DNA of 64,000 nucleotides from Paragonimus westermani (taxonomy: Eukaryota > Platyhelminthes > Trematoda > Plagiorchiida > Troglotrematidae): NCBI GenBank assembly GCA_008508345.1, contig QNGE01000141.1, forward strand, positions 48,605 to 112,604, in the 5' to 3' direction. Shown here piece after piece: positions 44,115-57,289 of the stretch; position 1 is the first letter of the stretch; every line of letters starts with the position of its first letter. The notes beneath the pieces are model-generated. The model saw nothing but the letters and a program-made list of their open reading frames with translations. It was not told the origin of the DNA and did not search any database. The position numbers and the translations under genes are program-made.

Positions 44115-45570
44115 CGTATTTATCAGAGTGAAATTTTTAACTGCCGAACCGGTTCATTCCTGACCATAACGTTTGACGGTGGTTTCCACTGTGAGCAGAC
44201 CGTGAACGTGGGGCAGTTCTGTCCACAGATCTTGCCCATTTCACAGCCCAATTTTAGCAAATGACCCCTTAGACGTTTATCCGTGTTCCCTAGGGGAAGA
44301 TGTGTTAGTTAATGACCCGAAGGGCATGGCATTTTGTTTGTAGAAATTAATTCTCTAAGAGATGTATGTAATTCCTTGAGAATTGAATTAATTCTGCTGG
44401 TCTCTCCGGTGGCCTGTCTCTGACCTATTTCAGTAAGTGCCAGATTTTCCTAAGATAAGGACGACAAGCTTGCATCTTCGTTTATGCGTGTGAGTAGACT
44501 CGACAGACGATTATACTGGGAAACAGTTTAAAGTTGGGTTTTCAACAAATTCTTTGGAAATTAGTCAAGGTCATTGATGCATGTTGGACATCGCTGTATA
44601 AGTTGTAGTCTGACCCGAACCGCTTGTTTCTAGGATCAGTAGCTATCGTTTGAATACTAATATATATAATATATATATAGCATTCTGATGCTAAGGCAGT
44701 ATTCAACACAATTTTAGTGATGAACGTGCAGGACTTTACATTTGTTGACAATGAACATCAAATTTTCTTGTATGGCACATCGGTCTAGATGGTTCATATC
44801 GTTCTGTGAGACGATAACATCTTCTGGGCAATCCAGAGCTCACCAGGGTTTTATGTGAGAGGCGCAGAACAATCTCGGAGGTTTGGCCCAAGGAGGAAAG
44901 GAATAGACATCAGGAATCTTGAGATAAATTTGTGGGGAACGCCGCTGTTGGCAGGCAATCACCGTGACTGCTGTTAATCCACTTCGACGTCAAACCTAGG
45001 TTCAATGTGTGTGATTTGCTGCTCATCTAAGCCAGACATGTGAGGTTTCTACAGCCAGATGGAGAAGCTCATCCTGATGATGGTCAATCCTACGTCGACA
45101 GCATTTGTTCAAAATTCATGAAAAATCAATAGTTTCGTGAGGCTCAAAGATTCCTCACGAAAGCCATGGGTCACGCTGAAGATAGGTTGGAATTCTTGAC
45201 ATCGGGGAGTCGTCTGGACAAATACACATTGATTTGGAAACCATTGTAAACGACATCATTCCTCTGTTTGGTTTGTTCGATTACCTCTTCACCCACCTTT
45301 GAAAATAAGTGTGATTTGGAACTGTCCCCCGGGTTTGGTAGAAGGCTAATTGACAAAGAATGATCAATTGTTTACAGATGGTTCCGCTAATTCGGTGTTG
45401 CAATTTTCCAAGACAACATGGGTGTACGTTCTTCCGACGAACGTTGAGTGACGCACGTATAACCAACGACGCCAAATAACAGAACCAAATCGAGTCACTG
45501 GAAACGTGGTACTATTGACATAAATAATATAAAAAATTACAGACAACAAACCTCAGTTCGAAATACAGAT
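44115..45570. other. No recognised gene
   Basis: AT-rich; short AT microsatellite at 44658-44681. Frames up to 69 codons, none recognised. Confidence 0.5.
44658..44681. repeat. AT microsatellite
   Basis: Alternating AT tract, slightly imperfect. Confidence 0.8.
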
Positions 45571-45738
45571 TGGGAATAACACAACGTTAGGAGCAAGTTG
45601 TAATACTCTACGTTTCAACCACCTCGGGTGGCCTTCCTCAGGAGTGTTGTAATCGATTACAACACTCCTGAGGAAGGCCACCCGGGGTGGTTGAAACGTA
45701 GAGTATTACAACTTGCTCGTAACGTTGTGTTATTCCCA
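45571..45738. repeat. 168-bp palindromic repeat, copy 2
   Basis: Same length and same ends as copy 1, with its centre at 45654/45655. The two arms match almost perfectly, better than in copy 1: the inner block reads CCACCTCGGGTGGCC against GGCCACCCGGGGTGG. The same arm asymmetry (TTAGGAGCAAG against CTTGCTCGTAA) is present in both copies, so it belongs to the ancestral unit. Confidence 0.93.
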
Positions 45739-45825
45739 ATCTGTTTATCAATAACATGTTAAACACGACGCCCAAACTATTCAACTTCATTCGTACTACA
45801 TTTGGTGCGGATATCATAAAACCTC
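45739..45825 (+). repeat. Tail of the palindromic repeat family, copy 2
   Basis: Carries the same tail as copy 1 and extends it: TTTGGTGCGGATATCATAAA here corresponds to the inverted TTTGGTGCATATATCTTATA next to copy 3. Confidence 0.8.
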
Positions 45826-47114
45826 AGTTCGCTTGCGTTCGTGGGACAGGATACAATGTTTGGCCGCAATAGGCCGTCAAGGCTCCAAAGGGCACGACAA
45901 TTACAGGCACAAGCGACCGACAGGCAATGACGAACCGACCGAATGCGATCGGATCGGTCTGATGTGTGTCTAAATACCCTGGTTTCGGGCAGACAGATCA
46001 GCTGGTGACAGTTTCTTGGCGGACCGTAGGAAGGCCGTATTCACAGGGGGTAGGGAGGGTGAGACTGACAGATAACGATGGGTGTGTGGCAGGTGACTGG
46101 GATTCAATGACTGAGGGACGTGAGCTGGAGGAATTAGTACTTTTAGACAAAGGTTGTGGGAATGGTGATATCAAGCGTGTAGTCAGACGCGGTCACGAGG
46201 ACGGGCGCGACAGGGTCAATCGAAGGGAATTCTGGCCTCCAAAAATGACCTACATTGGGGTAATCTGGCTTGCAACTGATGATTAGTAGCTTATCGGGTT
46301 CCACACTTTGCTTCTGATTGTACATCGATATTTGGGGTGATTTAGTTAAGTTACTCGTTACGTGCGTAAAAGTCACTCGTGGTTTGCACTTACGCACACT
46401 TACGTAATGTTTACCTAGAGTGTTGAACTCCTCTACATGTGCATCGGCAAGTCCATCGGAGGTCTGAAGTTGCAAACTACCTGCAAATTGTATTTAGATT
46501 TAGTTGTGAAATGGTTTGAGGTTCATCTTCAGCCCCTGAGTGAGACTGTGTCGATGGCAAAACCAAGCTTCTCCGATAGTAGCCCTGTCATGATTATGTT
46601 AACTGTCATAGTCAACAGAAGCAAGTTCATTTCATTCTAGGTGTTCTAGTTGTACGAAGTTGAACGTTTCAATGCACTCAATTACAAAATTCGAATTCCT
46701 GGGTTTTCGCTAGGGCGGCGACACATTATTGAAGCACAGTCGTTAACGGCGTCTAGGATTTCCTCAACAATGTGTGCTCAGATGATTTTGGCCGAGTGCG
46801 GTGTGGAGTCAGTCCATTCAAACTTGCTGAGGTGTCTTCACTCTTGCAATTTTCGTCTTCTGATGAGTCCGCATACGTGTATTTTGAGAGTATTGTATGG
46901 TTCCATGATTACTGTGACAAGGTAGAGCTGTGGTATTTAGGTTGTCTATCATATCAGCCTCCCTGATAAGGATGCAATCAAGACTGGACGGTGCTTAGCT
47001 TAATTGCCACCTGGTATGACCAGTGAACTGGTTAAGAAAAAGTTCCAATTATCAAATTTCAAGCGTACCCTAAAGACTGTAGTGTACGTAAAAGGTTGCG
47101 GCAAAACGTGTCGA
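45826..47114. other. Unassigned stretch with a GC-richer segment
   Basis: 45830-46250 is richer in GC than its surroundings. It holds a 106-codon plus frame (45966-46286) and a 110-codon minus frame (46143-46475); neither is recognised. It may be the end of an unknown repeat. Confidence 0.35.
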
Positions 47115-47504
47115 TTTAGTACGTACGTGCACTAAATTAACGTTTCCTCAGATGTACGCAGAAATACCAGACGCAAACTAAAAATACAGGTAGTTGCGGA
47201 GAACAAAAATATATTATGCGATAATTACAAATGGTCTCGATCAGCGCTAGACGACACCGATACGCGAAATAGCTAGGGAGGCTAAGGATCCGACCGTCGA
47301 GCTTGCGAGCAAGCCGGAAAAGATGTATGGCGCGCTTGGCGCGCATACGCCGACAAGCATGCAAACGAACAAACGTGATCTCATGCATCAGACAGACGGC
47401 AGGCGAAGATCCTTAAGGTCCTATGTACGGTGTGGGCTAAGATTTTAGGAAGGATTTTACACATCGTACAGCAGGCAGACCAGAGGTATCTCCAGGTCAC
47501 TACA
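47115..47504 (-). repeat. Solo LTR of the CsRn1-like family
   Basis: Reverse-complement match to the whole LTR at 16077-16456, clearly more diverged. Starts TGTAGTGACCTGG and ends with ACTAAA on the minus strand. Flanks TCGA (47111-47114) and TCGG (47505-47508) fit a 4-bp target duplication with one change. No internal element sequence is nearby, as expected after recombination between two LTRs. Confidence 0.88.
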
Positions 47505-50500
47505 TCGGCACCCCTATGTGCAGAAGGTGATCTATGAATCACTGAAGAATCTAGCAGAACCCTGTCATAAAAACTTGGAGGCTTTGAATAAAATTCCAAA
47601 TCAGGGACTACGCCATTGTTATTGCCGACTCTTCAGTGATTGTGGAACGCTATCATACTAGAGGTGAACAATTCACTATTCCCATTTTATCCTCAAACCG
47701 GGTGCCCGTGATGCCTACTGTAAATAGGTTTTGTTAGGAGTGGAAATCCCAAAGCTCGTCCGATGTATTAAAGAGTGACGTCACACTGGTAAAAAGCAGT
47801 AACAAGAGGCAAGTTCACTGCCTACAGTAAACACAACGTGTGAATCTGCTCGAGATTTATTGGGTAAGAAGGTATGCGTCTAGGTGTTACGGTTTACCTT
47901 GAGGCCAACAGTCCAGTAGGGAATGGCGGAGAGTCGGATCTATGAACTTCTTGTCTGAATTTGGCATTCAAGTAAAGGTCAGAAGCAATCGCACTAGTGA
48001 TATTATACAGCTGTCACCACCCAAACCTGTCAGTTTTTAGTCTGTCATGAGGGTATCTGATCTCACTAGGCAGCTGCGAACAGGCTGCGGAAAACGCTGT
48101 AATAGCTTGTTTGGTTGTTTCTTCTGCCAAGAAAGACATCCTGGTTAGTCGAGGGGCACTTTGCGGGACTTAGTAAGTCGATCAACTCAGACGATTTGCG
48201 TCAATGGTTTTCAGAACAAGGGGATCAGAGGAAGAAATCGGGTATTTCTGCTGATCTAGATCATGCTGTGCTTGAATAACTTTATCGGAATCTTCTGCAT
48301 TAGATACACTGCAAATTACAACGCTTCTCTTCCTACATTCAACTCTTCTGCCTAGGTCAGGGTTAAAAGTTCAATACAATACAACACCATTGACTTCTAG
48401 AAGTCAGCTACAATATGGACAGTAACCCGCAGCAGATGTCACAGGACAGCGTACTTATGTTTGCCGCCTCTCACAGTCCTTTCAGTCACACCAAAGGGTA
48501 TCAGAAAAATCGCTTTGAAAGTTTTTCTAATTGCATTCTGTCGTGTTCTTTTCAAGCAAGTGGTAGTATAGAACAGCCTTCAGGTAGACCGGATATGCGA
48601 TTATTTGCGAGCTCAGTAATATAATCCCAGGCGTGCTGGTGTCCGTATCTAAGGTGTTTGTTTTCTGGTGTTCACCAGGTTGAATGGACTGGAGTTTATC
48701 CTACTTTTGTTTCGTTCTGACTATTTGAGTCAGCTGTGTTTCCGTAGGTTTTCGGATTTTGAGTAGTTTTATTGCAAAGGTCGGCCTGAGTGACCTTGGT
48801 TGAGAGAAAGTGAGGTATTAGTTGGGCTAACAAAACAAGTGTCGGATCAACATATGTACTGGATGCAGTCACAGTAATCGGGGGTTCGTTTCTCAAGTTA
48901 CCAACGTCGCTGCGGTCGAACGACTGTAGAAGCGACAGACGCTCATTCCCCTCAGTCGGCTTTGTGACTCTGTTCTGAATAGGAGATGTTTTCTCAGACC
49001 GAGTAAGACAGGCTAGAATATTCGGTGCATCCGCGATAATGCTGCGATAAGTGGTTGCTGTGTAACAGGCTGTGTAACGTACTCTGGCACTATTCTGATG
49101 TCAATGTAGTTAGGAAGGTTCGATACACATCTTAAATTTTCAAGTCTCACACAGTCTTACACAGAAGGCAGTTCAGTATCCTGCCACTTTTGCAGATCCT
49201 CTTATCACAGACGGCGCATCTTCACGGACTCAATGACCAAGTGACCGCTAAACTGGTATGTTCAGTTCACGACAAACACGCAAAAAACTACTGAATCTGC
49301 CGGCAATCAGCCACATCGATACCAGCGACAACAGTATGTTATATAAAACTAGATACAAGAAGGAGGATAAACCGGTTCCCTTGGTGGACTTCACGTGAAG
49401 GGTTGAGGTCAAAACACACAATATCTGCCAGCAGATTAATCTTTAAGTGAAGATTTTTGGCAGATTGCTAGACGGTTTACTTTCGAAAAACAGGTGGTGA
49501 GGGCTTCAGGTGAACGGAAGATAGACTGATGTAGCGCGCAATTGTTAAGCTGATTAGATTGAGCGATAACAATGTTTTCAGCCAGGTTGTTGGGCTACGG
49601 GTGGTGGTGAACAGCATGACCAGTTGGGCATGAGATCTGAAGGTCTTCCGGATGAGTTACGCAATGGAAGAAAAAGGCGGTAGCAACCGATTAATGGAAG
49701 CCAACTCCCTGCCTCTAGTCAGTCTTGTTCGTCAGCACCAGACTGCCCGAATAAAAAATGTGTATTGATGTATGAGCGTGTGTGTTTATTGATGTTTAAG
49801 TGGGCAGGGTCATGGAACGTTGGTGCGTGAAATCCCAGACTGCAGTATGTACTTGATTGAATCCAGCAAAATATGGTCGAAAGATACATTGCACAGAAAA
49901 CTGTTTCTGACAAATCTGACCGGTGAGCCGTCGATCGGTTGGTGGATCGATAGAACGCTCCTTTGGAGACCGAATTAAGTATGGTTCTGTTCCGCGTGTT
50001 ACGGATTTGGTATCATATCTTGCAGCGTCGCAACGGTTTAAAATGCTTTACAAGAGCAACGATATTTGTTATTTTTTTAGATAATTATTTTTCAAGTCAA
50101 TACAATTACATGGGGCCACTAAAGAGGCCGTAAGAAACAACGCAAGGAACAACAAGTGACTGTTAACAACTGATAATAAAAACTATTAATAGACTCCTCA
50201 CAATATTTGGTTAGGCTTTGTTTTACGACTTAGTAATAAGGCCTACGTAGTTATATTGATTTGAGAAAGAACTATAGAAATAAATTTCCTGTCACATCGC
50301 TATGTTTGGTCCTATGATATTTTTCCGACTGTTACAAAAGACTTGGGTTTTGAAGTTGTAATTCAGGTAAACAGTAATTTTCTAATTGTTCTGTTTACAC
50401 CCGAAAAGTTGGAAAGTTGCTCACGGCGGTTTATCAATAAAAAAACAATGAGAAACTTCCCTAAGTCTCCGCATCGGTGAAGACTTCGGTGGCCAAAGAA

Positions 50501-53039
50501 ATGGAAGCAGTTGCACCGATGGCTGAGTGTCTTATGGTCTACATTAGCCGGATTAAACGGTCAAACTGATGAAGAACAAAAAGCAACCAGAATGGATGAA
50601 ACATGACTGGTTCTTTGACGAAATTGTGACCAACCAATTCCCTAATGGACGCAGCATGGGCAACTAAATATTTGTTCAGAAGACTACCAGAAATGCTTGG
50701 GGTATCTTGCTACAACCACTCGGAAATTTATATTCGTTTGGGTCGGTTCATTTTTCAGGAACGTTAGGAACGATCGGGCAGAAACATCCAATCCGGTTGT
50801 TTTTAATAACTGGAAAAGGTTAAACTAGCCAAAACGCATTCACAGGGGCACCGATAGCGTCATTTCAATTGGTTATGAAACGTTTACAATCTAATTATTA
50901 GGATTAAAAAAACTGAGCATGGTAAAAGTAAGCATAATATTGTCTACTTGCTTTGCTTGAGCGCTAGCGCTCCTGTATTCATTCTTGTATAACAGAGACA
51001 GTAGTGTAGTGAGGAGATACGGTCGCACCATACTACTCACACCACTATTCAGTAGCAGCATGGATCGAGATGATCGCGGATCGAGCTAATCGCGTGATAA
51101 ATACGACAGAGATACGGGATGGATCGTTGGAGGGCAGAATGACATATAATGGCTTTCACTACACGACGGAACAGATACATGGTGTCTAAAGCGACTGGAG
51201 TATCCTCAGAAGAGTATGGTGTGCAAATGAGTGTTTCCGTTTCTAGTCGTGCTCAGACGCCTAAGTAGAGTGTTGGTTTCTCTAATAAAACAACCTTTGT
51301 GTCGTCCACCTTCTGGATTCACAACAGTAGTTCCGCTGGACTGTATCAGCGCGGTGGCCTCAGATGACATTCTTCTGTTGTAAAGATTTTGCATAAGCAT
51401 GTCAGGGAAATGCGGCTAGTGAAGAGTTAGTCAGAAAATGGACCGCGCTAAGCGACTTCTCACCGAGTGTACCCTTGAAAGCCAAAAGTATCTTAAGGTC
51501 ACAAGTAACCTCATGCACGCCATCATGTAGACCAACCGACTGACATCGCAATTCTTTATACCAACCAAATTATCACCGTCAACTTTATAAACTAATGAAC
51601 GCACGATCTATTACCTTCAAGTAGATTGGTGTGTTTGCTTGGTCAAACTAAGTTTTCCAGTTTCTTTTTATGATGAATTAGCCTTCCTGATGGTTTGATG
51701 TTGTGGATGTTGAAGACGCAGCAATTCTCTTATTAAACGGGGACCGCCAGAATGAAAACATCCACCATCTTTCAACATTTTATGGTTCCTAATGATGGTC
51801 ACACTGGTAAGGTTGTTTTAGCTTGACCGACTGATTGCTCACTCAATAGAAACATTACGATAAAACAAGCATGAGATAACGTACTTACGAAAATACCCGA
51901 TTTTGTATTAAAAAAAATTGTCTAATCATTTGACTTTTTGTGTCTGTGCCAGTGTCTCACGGTTCCCTACTTACCAGCTTTAACATTTTGCAGAAAGCCG
52001 ACTAAGGTTCTGTAAGGACATTTGTAGGCATTTACTACACAGAAGTATCTCATTGACTAAAAACTTTTTATACAGTCCAAGCGTTCGCTGTCCTCTGGAC
52101 AAGCAAGGCTCAGCATTTTCTAACACACTGTGTGGCAGCGATTCTGTGGATACTCTTCGGGAAGCGCACTGCCTCTCCTTGATCAAATTACGCTGTGATG
52201 TTGAGTATCTTCGGAGGACCGACTAACAAACTGTGTACGCAAATGTTGTGTAGACCACTCTATTACGTGTCTTTTGTTGAAAAAAAGACGAGGGCGTTTG
52301 CTCAACTTCGTACTGTGCAACTAATATGTCAGATGCAAAACCTTGGCTGATGCCACCACCTGAGTTCGGTGGACAAATGCGCTAGGGTCAGCAGATGCAT
52401 TTCAACGTAGATATCTACTGTGCGCAGTTTGCATTGGACTGAAACAAGCAATTCTACCAAATCGTAACTTCAGCATGGTGTCTACCAGCGCGTTCATATG
52501 CACTGAATTTCCAATATGACGTATACTATCCTCACCTTTATTTGGTTGTGGTTCCTCGAAACTCGTAAAAGTCACTTCTTCCCGCCTAGAAGATATCAGT
52601 CTTTCCGTTGATTATTCGAAAGACTTGCGTAGTCTACCAGCTACCCAGTGCACGGTGGCCCAACTGGATATATTCCATTGAGACTAAACTCCAAGATGCT
52701 ACCGAAATATGAAAACATGCTGCAACTCATGGTTCAGTCAGATAACTTATAAGATTAGATAAAAGATTTGCTTCGTCTCACTGGAAAATGTGAATTCGTT
52801 CCACTCGAAGTTGGTTTATAATCCACACAAATTTCTTTCTGTTCCAAAGCGTTAACACTGCTTCCCCGTCGAACACTACAGAGCCACTAATGATTGCAAA
52901 GAACTGATTGACTTAGTCTTTGTCAGACAGACAAGAGATTCTGGAGTTGCCACAATGAAGAAAGTGGATTATGTAACCATGGTGAAGTTGATATTCTCTT
53001 TTGTAAAGAAATTCTAGCCTTGGTAACAACTTCCTGATT
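47505..53039. other. No recognised gene
   Basis: About 5.5 kb with frames below 73 codons and no supported motif. A short palindrome GAGCGCTAGCGCTC lies near 50960. Confidence 0.5.
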
Positions 53040-54010
53040 ATAAAGTAATACGCAGAAAACTGCGAATATTGAGACTGCGAGGACAAATTTCCAAAGTCCA
53101 GTATAAGAAAATAAAACCAAGGGGCAGGCAAACAAAAACAGCTAGGAGTTCACTAAAAAGATCACAAGACAAATATTTCATGATGACCGATATTATCCGC
53201 AGGAAATTCTGCATATCGTAGCTTTACGAGTTAGTTAGTGGGTATCCTAAAACCACTTCGTTCACTGATATGCACCAGTGTGCTCGGAAATACTTCAAGT
53301 TGCAGAAAGTTTGGAGAACATTCTGGTAGGTACAAAGCAAACATTCAGTTGAGGCTGACTAATTGTTTTTCAATCAATCACTGGATGACACTTAGATTTT
53401 ACTTGAATCTACATTCACTCGCAGTGTAAACTTGAGTAATCTACTAAATTTTCATTGGCACCTCACTTTTACTCATACCGAAAATTCCGTTTGAATTCCG
53501 AGATGTGGAATATAGGCAGATTAACAGTTTAATTATGGGTAGCTCATTGGGTCATATACTCACGGATGTATTCTTAGGAATGTTTGATAGGCAATTTCAC
53601 GAAAAGATTTCTTGGGTCCTCCTCTGTAAAACGCTGCCCAGATTTCATTCTAATTATCAGTGATGAATGTTCCTGTACATTTTAAGCGGCTCCACGCTCT
53701 ATCCAATCAAGCGCTAATTTATCCCATGTTGTGACCGGCAGCAATTTTTGTCATCCTCAGACTTTTGCCAACAGAAACCAGGATGAACGTTAAAGGTGTC
53801 TTTTACCGTAGACCTACGTATTTGGAGTTCCATAGTTTCGCATAGGTTACCTGCAAAGGGGGATTAGTAAAAACCGTATTCCACTGAGCCGGAAAGATAT
53901 TAAGAATGATATGCACTATAGACGAAACCCAAAAGGAGCAAAACTTGAGTCCAGTACCAAAAGAACCTGACTGAAAAGTCTGTGACTGTGAAAGTTCCAA
54001 CCAAATCTGA
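53040..54010 (+). pseudogene. Penelope-like element remnant, reverse transcriptase
   Basis: In several frames: LRLRGQISKVQYKKIKPRG (about 53060-53120), LVGILKPLRS (about 53236), then a continuous part FEFRDVEYRQINSLIMGSSL, followed by GHILTDVFLGMFDRQ, at about 53490-53600, which is the Penelope block Y-Q-DG--MGSPLGP-LADVF. The catalytic YVDD block is lost after CKTLPRFHSNYQ. GVFYRRPTYLEFHSFA, a stop, and GGLVKTVFH at 53781-53880 match the later T-VYRKPT and L--TLF--A blocks. No GIY-YIG domain is seen downstream, where a palindromic repeat copy begins. Confidence 0.72.
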
Positions 54011-54334
54011 GCGATATTAAAAGTGAGGATGGACCTGCTCGTTGTAGCAAGGTCGAGTATTTCGGCTTCATCAGTAGCAAAACATGTCCTAACAACTAGT
54101 CACTTAGTTCATCCAATCGAACCGTTCCAGCTGCTGCTATAAACTCGTAACAGGAGGCACCTAGTGACCAGTGAAACAACGCTACTGACCAGCACTGTCA
54201 ATCAGAAATCAATTATTTTTGTGTCTACGGCCCGCACTGACACATCCAACATCTTCAACGTGGAGCTGACTGCGTTATTAATAGGCTAAAAACCCGAACC
54301 GTTTGGTTGGCCCGCTCACTGATCCTCTATGTAA

Positions 54335-54475
54335 AATTTGCCCGGTTTATAAGATATATGCACCAAATTTAAAGCGAATGAAGTTGAATAGTTTGGACGT
54401 CCTGTTTAACATGTTACTGATAAACAGACTGGGAATAACACAACGTTACGAGCTCGTAACGTTGTGTTATTCTCA
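54335..54475 (-). repeat. Palindromic repeat copy 3: inverted tail plus 46-bp short palindrome
   Basis: The tail of the family is present in inverted orientation (54335-54429) and joins a short palindrome at 54430-54475, TGGGAATAACACAACGTTAC to its mirror image around GAGCTC. The inner 120 bases of the long form are missing, so this is a deletion derivative that kept both ends. Confidence 0.87.
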
Positions 54476-57165
54476 ATTTGCCGGGTTTACTTTAATGATT
54501 GACGAAAGTTAGTCGAAGTGTTAACATCCGGTGACATTTATCTTCTCCCCGTTTCTACAATACAGCTTTGATGCTTGGCAGACATTCACTTTTCTGTGTC
54601 GATTAAAAACTTAGTGTTTTAACAATGCTTTAGTTATTCAGCCTTTCACACATCTGCACATCTTCATGCAACTTTCATGCTTTCTGTTAATATTTTTCCT
54701 CCACTGGATGTTGTTTCATCCTTCACATCCCTAAGGCCGTCCAAATTCGGTCATTCATAGTAGCTCAGACCTGAGGGCCTGGATAGAGTTATATTGCCGC
54801 AGTGCATCAGCAACATGGTTGGCGGCATCCGATTCGGATTAGCCTGTCACAGTGACCGAAGCCAAAGGAAGCCTGCGCTTACACATCACTGCAACTGGCT
54901 TGCGCTGCACCAATTGCAGTTCCACCAACACACCACATATCNGCAAGGACCGAAGTCACAGTCAGCACAGCCCTCCGGATCTAAGCAGCACGCAAGCCTG
55001 ACCACCATGCCAACGTAGCACAAAGGATCAAGATCAGCAAAATACCATGAGTTGCAATAACAAGCCTTCCAATCGGATCAGGTCAGCGGTAACAGTGAAT
55101 CATGGTAGCTATATCATATCTAGACCATGCTGGATACAGAAGTTGCTGACAGAGAATAGGCATTTCTATCTTGACAACTACCATTACGACTAAGTTTTGA
55201 ACAAATATCACTCACTGGTCTGAGTCGGCTAGTATTAGAAAGTAATCCCTATGTTTCTGTTCTCAACTTCTCACCTACTTCACTGTTGGGATAACGCTGC
55301 AGACAGTGGTTGAATAACTCTAGGGAACACATTGGGTGATGCGGAGGTGACACCGGCTGAAAAAAAAGAATATCAAGGTGCACAATTTTAATATAAAAAC
55401 AAGTGAAATGAGAATTTTACATTGTGAGCTGCACCATTGAATACAGGAGAGGAAGGAGGAGATTGGGAGATGGGTTAGGTGGACCAGTACGGAAAATTCT
55501 AATATTGTGTTTACACAATGCATAAAAATAAGAAAGATCCATACAGTACACTGTCGTAAGAAATTGTTACTCAACGTCATTTTATCACAGCTCAATGAAG
55601 GCATTGGTAAATTTTATAATTTCTGCTTCGTTCAAACTCACTGCGGTAAATAATACGGTGTCAGGGCTCTTGCAAACAAACGTTGTAACCCAGTCAAACT
55701 CACGATCACATCCAACTCACTGCCGCCTCTTACAAGATGTTCGGTGTCATCTTTTTGTGACTTTTATCTTCATCAACTCAGTGTATCACAGCTTGCGTGC
55801 TCCACTGATCTGGCTTCCTTGAAAGGTCTAACAATATACGCGCTCACGCAGTGTTAAGACCCAAGCAAGGTGTACCCGTTTTGATCGAACTCTACACTGC
55901 GTTAGTAAGACTCACATGGTTTAGACTGTCGTGATTGTATTGAATAATACCGATGAATTCTTTTGAGACATCAGGAAAAGATATCGAATCACGCAAAAAT
56001 AACGACGGCACGAATAGCATGATATCAAGAATCCTTAAAGTGGGGAATATGTGAACTATTTTGGTGTATATTTCTCATTCTCCACTCTGCGTTGTCTGCG
56101 TATTATGAAACTATTTATATTGTAGTTTAATAGTGGTTTAAGAAAATTGATTTCTCTTCACACTTCGAAATACTGAACTGGGACATATTTGAAAATCATC
56201 ACCGTTACACATCTCGTTTTTTCTTATTGTAGTAAAATTTTAGTTCTACATCATGTATGTCAGATGTTGTCGATTACAAAGCTCCCTAGGCGGGATTTGT
56301 GTTTTGTAATTCTTTTTGATGAATCAACGTCGGGCAGACAGTTTCTGTCTGTAAATCTGTGATGCTTATCTAATCCATTAGTACGTGCCATCCAGTATCT
56401 TTGTAGTTAATGGAATCACTGGCCTGGTGAGTGATTTCATCCACTGTGTAGTCTAGCTACCATTTTGAGATAGTGTAGTTTGTATCGCTACAGTGGACCA
56501 ACAACCAATCTATGCTGCTTCACATGAAGATGATTGCTTTGAAAAAGCTCACCATTCTCTACAGCGCAGTTAGCTGAATTACCTCTTTCATATGTTGTAA
56601 ATTATTATGCACCCCAAAACGCAGTTAGAAGGCTACTTAGAATTTCTGGAATATCCTGTTCATCATCCATCATCCTTCAGTAATTGAAACTAAAACTCAA
56701 ATCGCGCTGAAAATAAGTGCAATAGTTTCACTGCAGAAAACAAATTAGAAGAGAAAAGAGTGAAAATGAGCACCGGAACAGTACACATTTCCTTAAACAC
56801 TGTAATTTTATATAGTTAACACAACAAGCTTTTGTCGTTGCACAAATTATTCCACAATTTTCCAAAGAAAGACATTTCTATGCCCGAAACAACCGCCAGT
56901 TCAATCATCAAGCCATAGATCTTAGCATCTGTTTACAGCTGAGAAACTGTTCTGGTCCACAGAGATACTATTGAATGTCGATGACTGCGCATCAACCACT
57001 GAGAAATCTCAAATATTTTTTTTAAAAAAGGGTTGATCCTTTTTTGTAAAACTCGTGAAATATCACTTCATTTCGCCAGCCCACTAAAATCTCATAAGGG
57101 TTGTAACAGATACACTAAGATGAACTTGTAATGCATCCGAATATGATGACCACCGCTTTGTTTAC
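54476..57165. other. No recognised gene; GC-richer patch with one ambiguous base
   Basis: 54730-55030 is GC-rich against AT-rich flanks and holds a 74-codon plus frame (54794-55018) that spans the single N of the window at 54942. The frame is rich in H, S, T and Q and is not recognised. The rest is featureless. Confidence 0.4.
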
Positions 57166-57289
57166 CGGCTGATGAGGTGAGTACATCCACGCAGAAGGTG
57201 GACGATTCGTCCACAAAATAGCCATCAGTGTCCTTTTTAAGACGCACTTTCTCAAACTGAAAATAGTAGGCCTGTGCACCATGTCCATA
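57166..57289 (-). other. Candidate host exon
   Basis: On the minus strand a pyrimidine run ending in CAG (TTTTTTCAG) precedes TATGGACATG, and GCCG followed by GTAAAC could be the donor. The 124 bases between are open and protein-like: YGHGAQAYYFQFEKVRLKKD, then GYFVDESSTFCVDVLTSS. The protein is not recognised. If unspliced, the frame runs on to a stop near 57092. Confidence 0.3.

Noticed and set aside
46859..46890. Hammerhead-like CTGATGAGTCCG
   Set aside because: No stem II return strand and no GAAA follows at the right distance.
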